Assembly (NCBI RefSeq): GCF_030929615.1 | Contig: NZ_JAVFVU010000008.1 | Span: 62,001-126,000 of the forward strand | From: Dyadobacter sp. LHD-138 | Lineage (GTDB): Bacteria; Bacteroidota; Bacteroidia; Cytophagales; Spirosomataceae | Length of the DNA stretch: 64,000 nt | Direction: 5' to 3' | Part shown: in pieces, positions 25,386 to 34,321 of the stretch | Position numbering within the stretch: the stretch's first letter is position 1 | Layout of the letters: every line of letters starts with the position of its first letter | Made by a program: the position numbers and the translations under genes | Notes under the pieces: model-generated | What the model was told of the DNA's origin: nothing | The model's database searches: none | What the model saw: the letters and a program-made list of their open reading frames with translations, nothing else

Positions 25386-26741
25386 TTAAAAACGAACATA
25401 ATAGGCATCACTACTTGTTGGTATCCCCATCGTCACGATGAGTAAAATAAGCGAAAGATAAAAACACCACCTTACAGGCATATGCAACGAACCAATGTAT
25501 TCGTCTATCCTCTTTTCGCCTGCTTTTCGATTAATGTAATCCATCAAAACGAACGGAGGAATTATATACATAAATTGCTTCGCAATAACCCAGTTGTCCA
25601 CGGCAGCCGAATGGTTAAAGGAAAACAGGGCCTGCATCGAGCCTGCCAAATCATTCGTTCTAAAAATAATGGCCAAAAACGAAGCTCCCATGATATGATA
25701 AGCAATACCCAATGACTCTCTCATCCGGTTAGGCAAGAAAGCAAAATGCGGCCTCCAACGATTTTCGGTCAAAATCCAACCCGCGTTGAGCATTCCCCAA
25801 ACCAAAAATTTGATTGACAATTCATGCCACAACCCGATTAAAACAAAAGTAAGTACCATTAAAATATTGTTCTGCCATTTGGCGCGAAAATACTTGCTTA
25901 AAGGATAAAAGAAGTAGTCTCTAAACCAGTGGTTAAGCGTAACATGCCAACCCGCCCAGAAATGTTTTCTGGAGTGAGAAGCGTAAACCTGGTTTCTAAA
26001 ATTGGATTTAAGTCTTATGCCAAAGATTTGGGAAACGCCTTGAAAAATATCCACATAGGAACTAAAATCACAATAGAGATATAAAAAAAAAGCGAAACCG
26101 CCTATGTAAACGTAAGGCCCCTGATACGTCCCCGTGTCCTTAAAAATAGTTTCCACGGTAATACTTAGCCTCTGAGCCAGTACAAAATGTTTGAAAAGTC
26201 CCCATAAAACCAACCTGAAACCATTCGATAAATTTAAATTATTCAAAGAAATGTTTTCCTTGAACTGACCTGCAATTTCCCGGTATCTGTGCAACGGACC
26301 GATAAAGATATAGGGTAAATAGATTAAATACAATAACAGCAGGAAGTAGTTGGTTTCAGGTTTTAGATATCCCTTTTTTATGTCAAACAAATAGCTCAGG
26401 CCATTAAAGCTGACATAAGAAATACCGATCAGTTTAAAATAGTCGCTGGTTTGCAGTTTTGAAGTGAGGTAGATTTTGTCAATCAGTAATGGTGTCAGAC
26501 AAAGTGCTATGATAACGAAATAATGTATTTTACCTGGCAGCTTATGGAGATGTTTTCCCGATTCAAAAACCAGAATAGAGAAAACAATAAGGATCAAAAA
26601 AGCGATTTTCGCAATAAAAAGATAAAATAGCAGACTGAGAATTAGTAAAACATGGTATTTCTTTTTCTCCTCGTTGAAAAGAAAAATTCCTGTTACGCCC
26701 AGCAAAATAAAAAGAAAAAGAAGAGTAAAATTGAGAACCAT
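25386..26741 (-). CDS. MBOAT-family membrane O-acyltransferase (DltB/AlgI-like)
   Basis: This polytopic protein (451 residues from the chosen start) has the MBOAT signature: YIFIGPLHRYREI, LYCDFSSYVDIFQGVSQIFG, the segment HFWAGWHVTLNHWFRDYFFY and the catalytic-histidine segment LIGLWHELSIKFLVWGMLNA (H306 in this numbering). AlgI and DltB usually have a second histidine in WGxxHG; here that position is asparagine. I chose the ATG at 26741 because it lies one base after the P450 stop codon; an ATG at 26762 would overlap that gene by 20 bp. It probably transfers an acyl group from the adjacent carrier protein to an exported acceptor. Confidence 0.88.
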   Translation of the reverse strand: MVLNFTLLFLFILLGVTGIFLFNEEKKKYHVLLILSLLFYLFIAKIAFLILIVFSILVFESGKHLHKLPGKIHYFVIIALCLTPLLIDKIYLTSKLQTSDYFKLIGISYVSFNGLSYLFDIKKGYLKPETNYFLLLLYLIYLPYIFIGPLHRYREIAGQFKENISLNNLNLSNGFRLVLWGLFKHFVLAQRLSITVETIFKDTGTYQGPYVYIGGFAFFLYLYCDFSSYVDIFQGVSQIFGIRLKSNFRNQVYASHSRKHFWAGWHVTLNHWFRDYFFYPLSKYFRAKWQNNILMVLTFVLIGLWHELSIKFLVWGMLNAGWILTENRWRPHFAFLPNRMRESLGIAYHIMGASFLAIIFRTNDLAGSMQALFSFNHSAAVDNWVIAKQFMYIIPPFVLMDYINRKAGEKRIDEYIGSLHMPVRWCFYLSLILLIVTMGIPTSSDAYYVRF

Positions 26742-26742
26742 G

Positions 26743-27957
26743 CTATTTGATCCGGATGGCATTTAAAGTCTTGATTCCCCGCATAAAGATCGATTGATAC
26801 CATTCCACCTTGGATTCTTCATCCAAACGATAGTTTTTTAGAATTTTCGCCAAAGGATATAATAGCGATCTCAACTCAATTCTCGCTAATTTTGCCCCCA
26901 TGCAAGAATGAAGCCCATTGCCGAATGATAAGTGCGGATTCCTGCTCCGGTTAGGGATGATTGTTTGCGGGTTTTCAAATACAGCCGGGTCCCGATTGGC
27001 CGACGACAAGCACAGGAATATCCTTGAATTTGCGGGTATAAGTATTCCGTCAATTTCCAACGGATATTTGTTGATCCGGATTGTATATTGCTGAGGGGTT
27101 GCAAAACGGAATAGCTCCTCGGCCAATATATTAATTTGCTTGGTGTCTGCATTGAGAATGTATTCCAGTAATGCATCATCCTTCAGGAATTCATAAATGC
27201 AAATTGTCAGCGTATCAACGGTTGTCTCGTTGGCTGCAAAAAACAAAATGATAACGATCGAAATAAGCTCATCATCAGTAAAAGGAGTATTCATTTCCCG
27301 ATTGACTGACTTCAGGCGTGAGATTAATGCCGTATCCGGAAGGTCTTCTCTTGCGAAATCAAGGCGAATCGTATCAAATAGCCATTTGGCGTCTGCATTG
27401 TATTCCTGATATTTTTTTATCGACACAAAAATATCCTGCGAATTGGCTAATGAATGCGAAACTTTCTTCAGTTTTTCATAGTCAGACCAATCGCCTGATT
27501 CAACCTGGTATAGTGCGCTAAAAATCAGCGAAGGAAGCACAGAAGCGATATCCGAAAAATCTGTCTTCTCCTGATTAAAAAAGTCATTGAACCACACTTC
27601 CAATGATGCATCAACAATAGCGTTCAAGGGAAAGGTGTCCAAAACTTTTTCCAGGAGGTTGTGCGCCAGTTGATGTTGGTCATCATCCAAATACATCAAC
27701 CATTTTTTTGTGCTTTTGGACAAAAAAGGGCATTGACCTGTATTTTTTAAAATAACAGGTTCTTTATTTTCAAAAAATCCGGACAGATCCGCTGTTATGA
27801 AATCATCACTACGAAGAATGTGCTTAACATCATTGTAACGAAACACTACCCATTCATTAAATATCCCTTTTTGAACAGGATTATTTAGCAGGCACTCATT
27901 TAAGTGCGGGTAAGGATCTTGTAAATAGGATGGCGTGCCAGGGCTCCATTTTGTCAT
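26743..27957 (-). CDS. Cytochrome P450 encoded between a carrier protein and an MBOAT
   Basis: This is a soluble bacterial class P450 of 404 residues from the chosen start. Diagnostic elements are the I-helix FFAANETT (240-247; the usual AGxET site reads AANET), the K-helix ExxR as EELFR (280-284) and the heme loop SFGNGLHSCMG with axial Cys352. The ATG at 27957 overlaps the carrier-protein stop codon as ATGA, so translation is coupled; an ATG at 27978 is possible. No ferredoxin or reductase gene is adjacent. Because it is coupled to a carrier protein, it most plausibly oxidises a carrier-bound acyl or aminoacyl substrate, as known for BioI-like and NRPS-associated P450s; this is inference. 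Confidence 0.93.
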   Translation of the reverse strand: MTKWSPGTPSYLQDPYPHLNECLLNNPVQKGIFNEWVVFRYNDVKHILRSDDFITADLSGFFENKEPVILKNTGQCPFLSKSTKKWLMYLDDDQHQLAHNLLEKVLDTFPLNAIVDASLEVWFNDFFNQEKTDFSDIASVLPSLIFSALYQVESGDWSDYEKLKKVSHSLANSQDIFVSIKKYQEYNADAKWLFDTIRLDFAREDLPDTALISRLKSVNREMNTPFTDDELISIVIILFFAANETTVDTLTICIYEFLKDDALLEYILNADTKQINILAEELFRFATPQQYTIRINKYPLEIDGILIPANSRIFLCLSSANRDPAVFENPQTIIPNRSRNPHLSFGNGLHSCMGAKLARIELRSLLYPLAKILKNYRLDEESKVEWYQSIFMRGIKTLNAIRIK

Positions 27958-28193
27958 TTCTCCTTTTTGAGAATCCATTCGATAACGGCATCAATCGTTT
28001 CAAATTCGCTAAAAATGTTGGGTTCGATGTAGAAGCCAACCAAATCCTCCAAGTCTTGTGTAAGGGATATCGCTGAAAGGGAGTCCAGGCGATAACTTTC
28101 TATTGGAGCGTCAAGTAAAATCTCATCTTTGCTGGTCCCTGTTTCTTCGGATAACTTTTGTTTAAACCAATCGGCAAGTAATTCTTTTTCCAT
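27954..28193 (-). CDS. Acyl/peptidyl carrier protein
   Basis: The 79-residue acidic protein is the length of a free-standing carrier protein and has the phosphopantetheine site RLDSLSAISL with Ser38, followed by the helix that contacts partner enzymes. It is the first gene of the operon and shares an ATGA with the P450 gene. It is unlikely to be the housekeeping fatty-acid ACP, given its neighbours and divergent sequence. No ligase or adenylation domain is nearby, so the loading enzyme must be encoded elsewhere or the charge comes from a general pathway. Confidence 0.9.
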   Translation of the reverse strand: MEKELLADWFKQKLSEETGTSKDEILLDAPIESYRLDSLSAISLTQDLEDLVGFYIEPNIFSEFETIDAVIEWILKKEK

Positions 28194-28956
28194 AGATTAT
28201 CGGGTAAACGTTGTTCTTTTTTCTTTTATGAATTTCTGTTGATTATCTCTCACTAAAATGGTTCAGGTAGGTATTTCATCATTCAATTTACAATACTGAA
28301 TACAACAAACATTACAAGTTTGCCGTGTTTGATACAACGCATCCAAAACTATCACATCCGTGATAGTTTTGGTAGGCAATATTTTCAAGTATTGATCCGC
28401 TCTAACAATGGTTCAAATACAATAATACGCCCCATATGAATTGGGTCCCTTGGCATTTCCAGCCTAATATCGACTAAATGTACAAAAAATGGGCAATAAA
28501 ATTATAAGCACTCAAAAAATGCACCTGAGTCATATATACGCAGCCGTGAGACAGACACAAAAATAACTCACACTACATTGATTATCAGTAATTTACAAAA
28601 CTACCAATACACATACTTCCTTGAATATTTTCTATAAAAATTCAATAGAAAAACTACTAATGTAACTTTCCTTTCAATGCTAAGTCATTTTTCTGAAGTT
28701 CAGCCCCTGATCAAAAAGGAGCTCTAGACATAAGCACATCAGTCAAGTAATGACCGTATCCAGATCACCGACAGTGATTTATCTCATAGTCCATATTCCT
28801 TCCAATAAACAGTTGCCGGGCTTTACTTTTCAAGGAAGTGAAAAATATTTCTCTTTCACTTCCTTGTCAGTCCAATATTGGCTTATTTTACAGCGTTGAA
28901 CTTTCACTGGCACGATTTTACAGCCTGCAAATTAACTTTTCTCTAACCAGTAATTC
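28194..28956. other. Long divergent intergenic region with two perfect 13-bp hairpins
   Basis: No gene is credible. Two perfect inverted repeats stand out: 28343-28372 on the carrier-protein side, and 28831-28866 (CAAGGAAGTGAAA/TTTCACTTCCTTG, 10-nt loop) about 90 bp before the TerC gene. The region must contain promoters for both directions; no unambiguous core promoter was identified. Confidence 0.6.
28343..28372. promoter_or_regulatory. Perfect 13-bp inverted repeat upstream of the ACP-P450 operon
   Basis: CCAAAACTATCAC and GTGATAGTTTTGG flank a 4-base loop (ATCC). It lies 150 bp before the carrier-protein start codon in a divergent region with no T-run, so a repressor operator or a 5'-UTR hairpin is more likely than a terminator. 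Confidence 0.55.
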
Positions 28957-29712
28957 ATGGATTTCGAAATCATAGTATCCCTGCTCACCCTAGTAGCGCT
29001 TGAAGCCGTATTAGGCATAGACAATGTCATCTTCATTTCAATCATTGCCGCCAAACTCCCCGAAGAGCAGCAAAAGAAAGCACGAAAATACGGCTTGATA
29101 TTGGCTGGTGTGCTCCGCCTCGTCCTGCTGCTGCTCATTTCCTTTATCCTCAAACTGGATGAAGATCTGTTTGTTCTCTTTGGAAATGGATTTTCCGGGA
29201 AAGATCTGGTGCTTTTAGCCGGAGGGTTGTTCCTGCTCTATAAAAGTGCCACCGAAATTTACTACAAGATGGAAGGTGAAACGGGAGATCAAAGTAAAAA
29301 CATTAAGGTAACATCCTTTGGCCAGGTTATTGTCCAGATACTGATCATGGATATGGTCTTCTCCATAGACTCGATCATCACAGCCATCGGCATGGTTAAA
29401 GAGGTTTGGGTGATGTATGTGGCCGTGATTGTCACCGTTGCTATCATGCTTTTTGCTGCCGAAAGTATAAGCAACTTTGTAAATCGTCATCCGGCTTTTA
29501 AAATGCTGGCCCTGTCATTCCTCCTTCTGATTGGATTTTCACTGATTAGTGAAGGCTTTGGTGTTGAAATACCAAAAGGATATATCTATTTCTCCATGGC
29601 GTTTTCTCTGCTCGTTGATGTTTTCCAAATGAAAATGAACAAATCCGGAGGCGATCCGGTGGCAATCCATGAGCATTATGTTGCCGAAGAAGATAAGAAA
29701 AAAAGCAATTAA
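28957..29712 (+). CDS. TerC-family integral membrane protein
   Basis: The 251-residue protein has about seven membrane segments and the two TerC acidic motifs: EAVLGIDNVIFISI (about residues 15-28) and MDMVFSIDSIITAIGMV (about 131-147), each with an aspartate in a membrane helix. TerC/Alx proteins are inner-membrane transporters associated with manganese export and metal loading of secreted enzymes; tellurite resistance is a historical name. It is a single gene with no ter operon around it. Confidence 0.93.
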   Translation: MDFEIIVSLLTLVALEAVLGIDNVIFISIIAAKLPEEQQKKARKYGLILAGVLRLVLLLLISFILKLDEDLFVLFGNGFSGKDLVLLAGGLFLLYKSATEIYYKMEGETGDQSKNIKVTSFGQVIVQILIMDMVFSIDSIITAIGMVKEVWVMYVAVIVTVAIMLFAAESISNFVNRHPAFKMLALSFLLLIGFSLISEGFGVEIPKGYIYFSMAFSLLVDVFQMKMNKSGGDPVAIHEHYVAEEDKKKSN

Positions 29713-29765
29713 CCTACGGTTCTAACGCAGGTTAATATTGAAAAAACTGTTTAAAATACTTTACA

Positions 29766-29801
29766 AAAGAGGCATGTTAGATCAATCCGACATGCCTCTT
29801 T
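29766..29801. terminator. Bidirectional terminator between the TerC gene and acnA
   Basis: AAGAGGCATGT and ACATGCCTCTT flank a 12-nt loop, followed by TTCTT. It separates two convergent genes. Confidence 0.85.
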
Positions 29802-29827
29802 CTTATTGGCTTCGCTAAAAGTCAAAC

Positions 29828-32584
29828 TCAGCGTTCTTTTCCATCAAGAAACTGCCTCAGCATATATTGAAGGATTCCCCGATTTCTGTAATAGTTGATT
29901 TCCATTTCGCTTTCCAGACGACATCTCACGTTAAACGTTTTAAAAGTACCGTCGGGATGCCGGGCAGAGACAACCAAATGCTGATTCGGTTTTATGGAAT
30001 CATTGAAGCTGCCTATGGTAAATTCCTCAGTACCGTCCAGCCCTATACTTTCGCTGTTTTCACCTTCAAAAAATTGCAGCGGCACAACGCCCATCCCGAC
30101 CAGATTGCTCCGGTGTATTCTTTCAAAACTTTCCGCGATAACCGCCCGGATCCCCAAAAGATAGGTTCCCTTGGCAGCCCAGTCGCGCGAAGAACCGCTG
30201 CCATACTCCTTGCCTGCGATCACAAGCAACGGTGTATCCGATGCTTTGTATTTCAGTGATGCCTCATAAACAGACATTTCCTCGCCATCCGGCAAATATT
30301 TCGTAATGCCTCCCTCTGCCGACGCCAGCTTATTTTTGATCCTTACGTTGGCAAACGTGCCCCGCACCATCACCTCGTCATTCCCCCGGCGCGAACCGTA
30401 TGAGTTGAATGCTTCGTAAGAAATACCCCGCTCCGTCAAATATTTTCCGGCAGGAGATAATTTACTGAAAGAACCGGCAGGAGAAATGTGATCCGTGGTA
30501 ACAGAATCGCCCAGCAAAAGCAACACGCGGGCATTGATCAAAGGGCGAATCGACTCAAGTGCTGCGGGAAGGTTTACAAAAAACGGCGCTTCCTTAACAT
30601 AGGTCGATTTTGCGTCCCATTGATAAGCTTTGTCCAGGGGGACTTCAAGTTTTCTCCACAGGTCGTTACCTTCAAAAATTTCACTATAACTCTTCCGGTA
30701 AAACTCCTTTCTGACAACCCGGTTAACCACCTCATTGATTTCGTCCGTCGACGGCCAGATATCTTTCAGAAAAACAGCCCCACCTTTTGCATCAATCCCA
30801 AGAGGCTCCTTATCCATATCAAAATCCATCCTGCCCGTGATCGCATAGGCAATAACCAGCAACGGCGACATCAGGAAATTCATTTTGATCTGCGGATGAA
30901 TGCGCGCCTCGAAATTCCGGTTCCCCGACAATGCCGCAGATACAACCAGATCATTTTCGGTAACCGCGTTGGCGATGGGTTCGGGCAGAGGCCCTGAGTT
31001 ACCGATGCAGGATGTGCAACCATAACCAACGACATTAAATTTCATGGCTTCGAGGCTTTTGAGCAGCCCGGACTCTTCCAGATAATCTGTCACTACCTTG
31101 GAGCCTGGCGCAAGACTTGTTTTCACCCAGGGCTGAACATGCAACCCTTTTTCCAATGCCTTTTTAGCAAGCAACCCCGCTCCGATCATCACATCCGGAT
31201 TGGAAGTATTGGTGCAGCTCGTAATGGCAGCGATCACCACATAACCATCACCCAGTTGAAACCGTTTTCCGTTATAATCGACATCGGATACCCGTAAATT
31301 TGAATGATCCGGCGGCGGAACCTGCGATGGTTCAACATTGCCACCTTCATCTGCCCATCGGCTTAGGGGCCTGTCCGGAAATTCTATGTATTTTCTTGCG
31401 TATTTCTTTTCAAGAATATCAGTAACAACCTCTTTAACCTTAGTCAGGATAATCTTGTCCTGTGGACGGCTCGGACCGGAAATCGTCGGAACGACCGAAC
31501 CAAGATCCAACTCAACAACCTGATTATAGGTAATTGCATCCTCATTTTCCCGCCAAAGTAAATTCTCTTTGGCATATAATTCCGTACGCGTTATTACCTC
31601 CGCCGGCCTGTTGCTTTTTTCAAGATATTGAAGTGTTTTCTCATCGATTGGAAAATAAGTAATGGTACATCCAAATTCAGGAGACATATTTCCGATCGTC
31701 GCCCTGTCTGGGACGGATAATGACGCCAGGCCATCTCCAAAAACCTCCACGAATTTGCCGACAACTTTTGTTTTACGCAGCAATTCAGTAATGGTCAAAA
31801 CCATATCCGTAGCCGTAGTCCCGACGGGAAGTTTTCCTGTCAGTTTCAAACCGATCACTTCGGGAACGGCAAAAAACTGGGGTTGTCCCAGCATCGCAGC
31901 CTCCGCCTCAATGCCACCGACGCCATAGGCCACAATGCCCAGACCGTTGACCATCGGCGTATGAGAATCCGTCCCTACGAGTGAATCCGGGAAAACCAGA
32001 CCGTCCTTTTCAACCACACATTTGGACAAATATTCAAGGTTCACCTGATGGCATATACCCATTCCCGGAGGAACCACCGAGAAATTATCAAATGCATTTT
32101 GCGCCCATTTTAGAAACCTATAACGTTCGGTGTTCCGCTCATACTCTTTTTCTACATTATGTAAATAAGAGTCCTTGTCTCCAAAATAATCTACCTGCAC
32201 CGAATGATCAATCACCAGGTCTACCGGAATAAGCGGGTTGATGCGCGACGAATCCTTCCCCTGCCGTTCCATTTCCGCCCGTAGCGAAGCAATATCAACG
32301 ACAGCCGGGACACCGGTAAAATCCTGCATCAGTACACGTACAGGCATGAAGGGAATTTCCTTTTCAATCACTTGCGGTTTCCAGTTCATAAGTGCTTCCA
32401 CGTGTTCTTTGGTAATCACATGACCATCAAAATTCCGCAGAACATTTTCCAGCAACACCCGTATGCAAAAAGGCAGCTTTGAAACGGCAATGCCCTTCTC
32501 TTCGAGTGCCCGCAAACTGTAAAAAGATAAAGATTTGGCACCAAGATTTATGGTTCTTCTTACATCCAGATAGTCCTGACCCAT
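29828..32584 (-). CDS. acnA: Aconitate hydratase (AcnA type)
   Basis: The 918-residue length matches the AcnA/IRP1 class. The three cluster-ligating cysteines are visible in ITSCTNTSNPDVMIGAGLLA (about residue 436) and GYGCTSCIGNSGPLPEPIAN (about 502-505). SLVGTDSHTPMVNGLG and the C-terminal swivel domain with GKEYGSGSSRDWAAKGTYL complete the assignment. It interconverts citrate and isocitrate through a 4Fe-4S cluster in the TCA cycle. Confidence 0.98.
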   Translation of the reverse strand: MGQDYLDVRRTINLGAKSLSFYSLRALEEKGIAVSKLPFCIRVLLENVLRNFDGHVITKEHVEALMNWKPQVIEKEIPFMPVRVLMQDFTGVPAVVDIASLRAEMERQGKDSSRINPLIPVDLVIDHSVQVDYFGDKDSYLHNVEKEYERNTERYRFLKWAQNAFDNFSVVPPGMGICHQVNLEYLSKCVVEKDGLVFPDSLVGTDSHTPMVNGLGIVAYGVGGIEAEAAMLGQPQFFAVPEVIGLKLTGKLPVGTTATDMVLTITELLRKTKVVGKFVEVFGDGLASLSVPDRATIGNMSPEFGCTITYFPIDEKTLQYLEKSNRPAEVITRTELYAKENLLWRENEDAITYNQVVELDLGSVVPTISGPSRPQDKIILTKVKEVVTDILEKKYARKYIEFPDRPLSRWADEGGNVEPSQVPPPDHSNLRVSDVDYNGKRFQLGDGYVVIAAITSCTNTSNPDVMIGAGLLAKKALEKGLHVQPWVKTSLAPGSKVVTDYLEESGLLKSLEAMKFNVVGYGCTSCIGNSGPLPEPIANAVTENDLVVSAALSGNRNFEARIHPQIKMNFLMSPLLVIAYAITGRMDFDMDKEPLGIDAKGGAVFLKDIWPSTDEINEVVNRVVRKEFYRKSYSEIFEGNDLWRKLEVPLDKAYQWDAKSTYVKEAPFFVNLPAALESIRPLINARVLLLLGDSVTTDHISPAGSFSKLSPAGKYLTERGISYEAFNSYGSRRGNDEVMVRGTFANVRIKNKLASAEGGITKYLPDGEEMSVYEASLKYKASDTPLLVIAGKEYGSGSSRDWAAKGTYLLGIRAVIAESFERIHRSNLVGMGVVPLQFFEGENSESIGLDGTEEFTIGSFNDSIKPNQHLVVSARHPDGTFKTFNVRCRLESEMEINYYRNRGILQYMLRQFLDGKER

Positions 32585-32768
32585 GTTACATGTTGTTTAG
32601 GGATAAAAAATAAATCACTGTCCGATCCGGACAAACATAAAATTCCGTGGTGTCCTGTTATGCCATGCACCAGATATGGTCAATATATATTCAATGAAAA
32701 TAAATCATTGCAAATGATCCTGTTACGCTATTAAATTACAAAATATCAAAAAATATCTAACTTGCCAA

Positions 32769-33584
32769 ATGAAAAATCCGATGAACATAAGACCGCTTTA
32801 CACGCCCATCCAGCCGACCGTAAAACAGGCGGCGAACGGTGTTATGTATCAGGAATTTTTACCGGCTCCCTGCCTTCAAAGCTACGTTTATTGTTATTGG
32901 AATCTAAAAACGACACAAACTCTTTCGGAGCAGTTTAATTACCGTGTCGTTGCTGACGGTTGTATTGATATCTTTTTTCAGTTGGAAAATCCGCAGGAAA
33001 ACTTTGTCATGGGTTTTTGCAAAAAATTTACAGAATTCCCCCTGAACAATACCTTCAATTATGCAGGTATCCGGTTTTTACCGACCATTTTCCCAGAATT
33101 GTTTAAGATAAACGCATCAGAACTTAGCAATCGTTTTGAAGATTTAAGCATCGTACTTCCTGAATTTTCCCGTTTTATAAAAGACCATTTCAATCCCCGG
33201 AATACGCCGCAGGAAATTACAGATCGGCTTGATCAATATTTCGTCAATCTGCTTTCAACCGTCAAAACGGAAAACGATCCAAGACTAAGCAATGCGTTGG
33301 ATCTCATTCTTCAGAACAACGGTGTCATTGAAATTGAAAAAGGCCTCGACACCGGGCTCAGTCCAAGACAGCTCCGTCGGCTTTTTGAGTATTATATTGG
33401 TGATTCTGCCAAAACTTTTAGTCAGATCGTCCGTTTTCAAAATTTTCTGCGCACAGGCCCGTCTTCACCTTCCCCGCAAAAAAACAAACTGTTTTATGAT
33501 GCCGGCTATTACGATCAGGCTCATTTCATCAGGGAATTCAAAAATTTTTATGGTGTGACCCCGGGCGAGGCATTTGGAGAATAA
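32769..33584 (+). CDS. AraC-family transcriptional regulator
   Basis: The 271-residue protein has an N-terminal sensing domain starting FLPAPCLQSYVYCYWNLKT (typical of the DUF6597 group) and a C-terminal AraC helix-turn-helix (about 190-268), with SPRQLRRLFEYYIGDSAKTF and the second helix-turn-helix region AGYYDQAHFIREFKNFYGVT. It probably controls the following VOC gene, which starts about 70 bp after its stop codon and is in the same direction. Confidence 0.92.
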   Translation: MKNPMNIRPLYTPIQPTVKQAANGVMYQEFLPAPCLQSYVYCYWNLKTTQTLSEQFNYRVVADGCIDIFFQLENPQENFVMGFCKKFTEFPLNNTFNYAGIRFLPTIFPELFKINASELSNRFEDLSIVLPEFSRFIKDHFNPRNTPQEITDRLDQYFVNLLSTVKTENDPRLSNALDLILQNNGVIEIEKGLDTGLSPRQLRRLFEYYIGDSAKTFSQIVRFQNFLRTGPSSPSPQKNKLFYDAGYYDQAHFIREFKNFYGVTPGEAFGE

Positions 33585-33652
33585 GTTTGTCCGATTTTTA
33601 CAATACCGGGTTTGAAAAAAACAGGAATTTTGTTTTGTTAACCAACAGAACT

Positions 33653-34123
33653 ATGAAACAAATATGCATTTTCCTCATAGCCATTAGTCTGGGCTCAAAC
33701 ACTTATGGACAGACAGAATCAGCCACTAAAATCCAAAATAAGATGAAATTAAACGCAGGTATTATCACCACAAAGCTGGCGGAAAGCAAAGCTTTTTACA
33801 CCGATATTTTAGGTTTTGGTGTAACATTTGAAAATGATTTTTATCTCTTGCTGCACACACCGGGTCACACGTCCGAAATCAGTTTTCTGCTTCCTGATCA
33901 CCCCTCTCAACAAACCTTGTTTCACAAACCGTTTCAAGGACAGGGCATGTATCTGACAATCGAAGTTGAAGATGTTGACAGCATTTATCAGGAGATCAGA
34001 AATAAAGGCATTGAAATAAAAATTGCACTCAGGGACGAACCCTGGGGCGACAGGCATTTTGCCATTGAAGATCCCAATGGAGTCGGGGTCGATATTGTTC
34101 AATATTCGCCGGACAATAAGTGA
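33653..34123 (+). CDS. VOC-superfamily (glyoxalase-like) protein with signal peptide
   Basis: From the ATG at 33653 the protein has a signal peptide (MKQICIFLIAISLGSNTYGQ), then a vicinal-oxygen-chelate domain beginning LNAGIITTKLAESKAFYTDI and ending FAIEDPNGVGVDIVQYSP, with the C-terminal metal-ligand region of the fold. A TTG at 33587 would add 22 residues before the signal peptide and is rejected. Single-domain VOC proteins beside AraC regulators are common in this phylum; the ligand is unknown. Confidence 0.85.
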   Translation: MKQICIFLIAISLGSNTYGQTESATKIQNKMKLNAGIITTKLAESKAFYTDILGFGVTFENDFYLLLHTPGHTSEISFLLPDHPSQQTLFHKPFQGQGMYLTIEVEDVDSIYQEIRNKGIEIKIALRDEPWGDRHFAIEDPNGVGVDIVQYSPDNK

Positions 34124-34321
34124 TTGCTCCACAAGGGCTCAGTCGGTTCGGTAAAGCTTTATCAATAAGGCAATTGGATAATCCTCAGCCGATAAAATAT
34201 TAAAACCTATCATTTAAACTTCAATTTCACCATATTCACAGGTAATTCGCTGCGGCTGATTACTTTTTAAACCAGGTAAAATTATTTATTAATGTGTCAT
34301 AAGTCAGCGGGAAAGCCCTTT

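Noticed and set aside
24460..28193. Interpretation as a standard D-alanylation (dlt) operon
   Set aside because: There is no DltA-type adenylating enzyme, the carrier and MBOAT sequences are divergent, and a P450 gene is part of the coupled operon.
28957..29712. Tellurite resistance function for the TerC-family gene
   Set aside because: No other ter genes are present, and the family is better linked to metal transport; the resistance label is historical.
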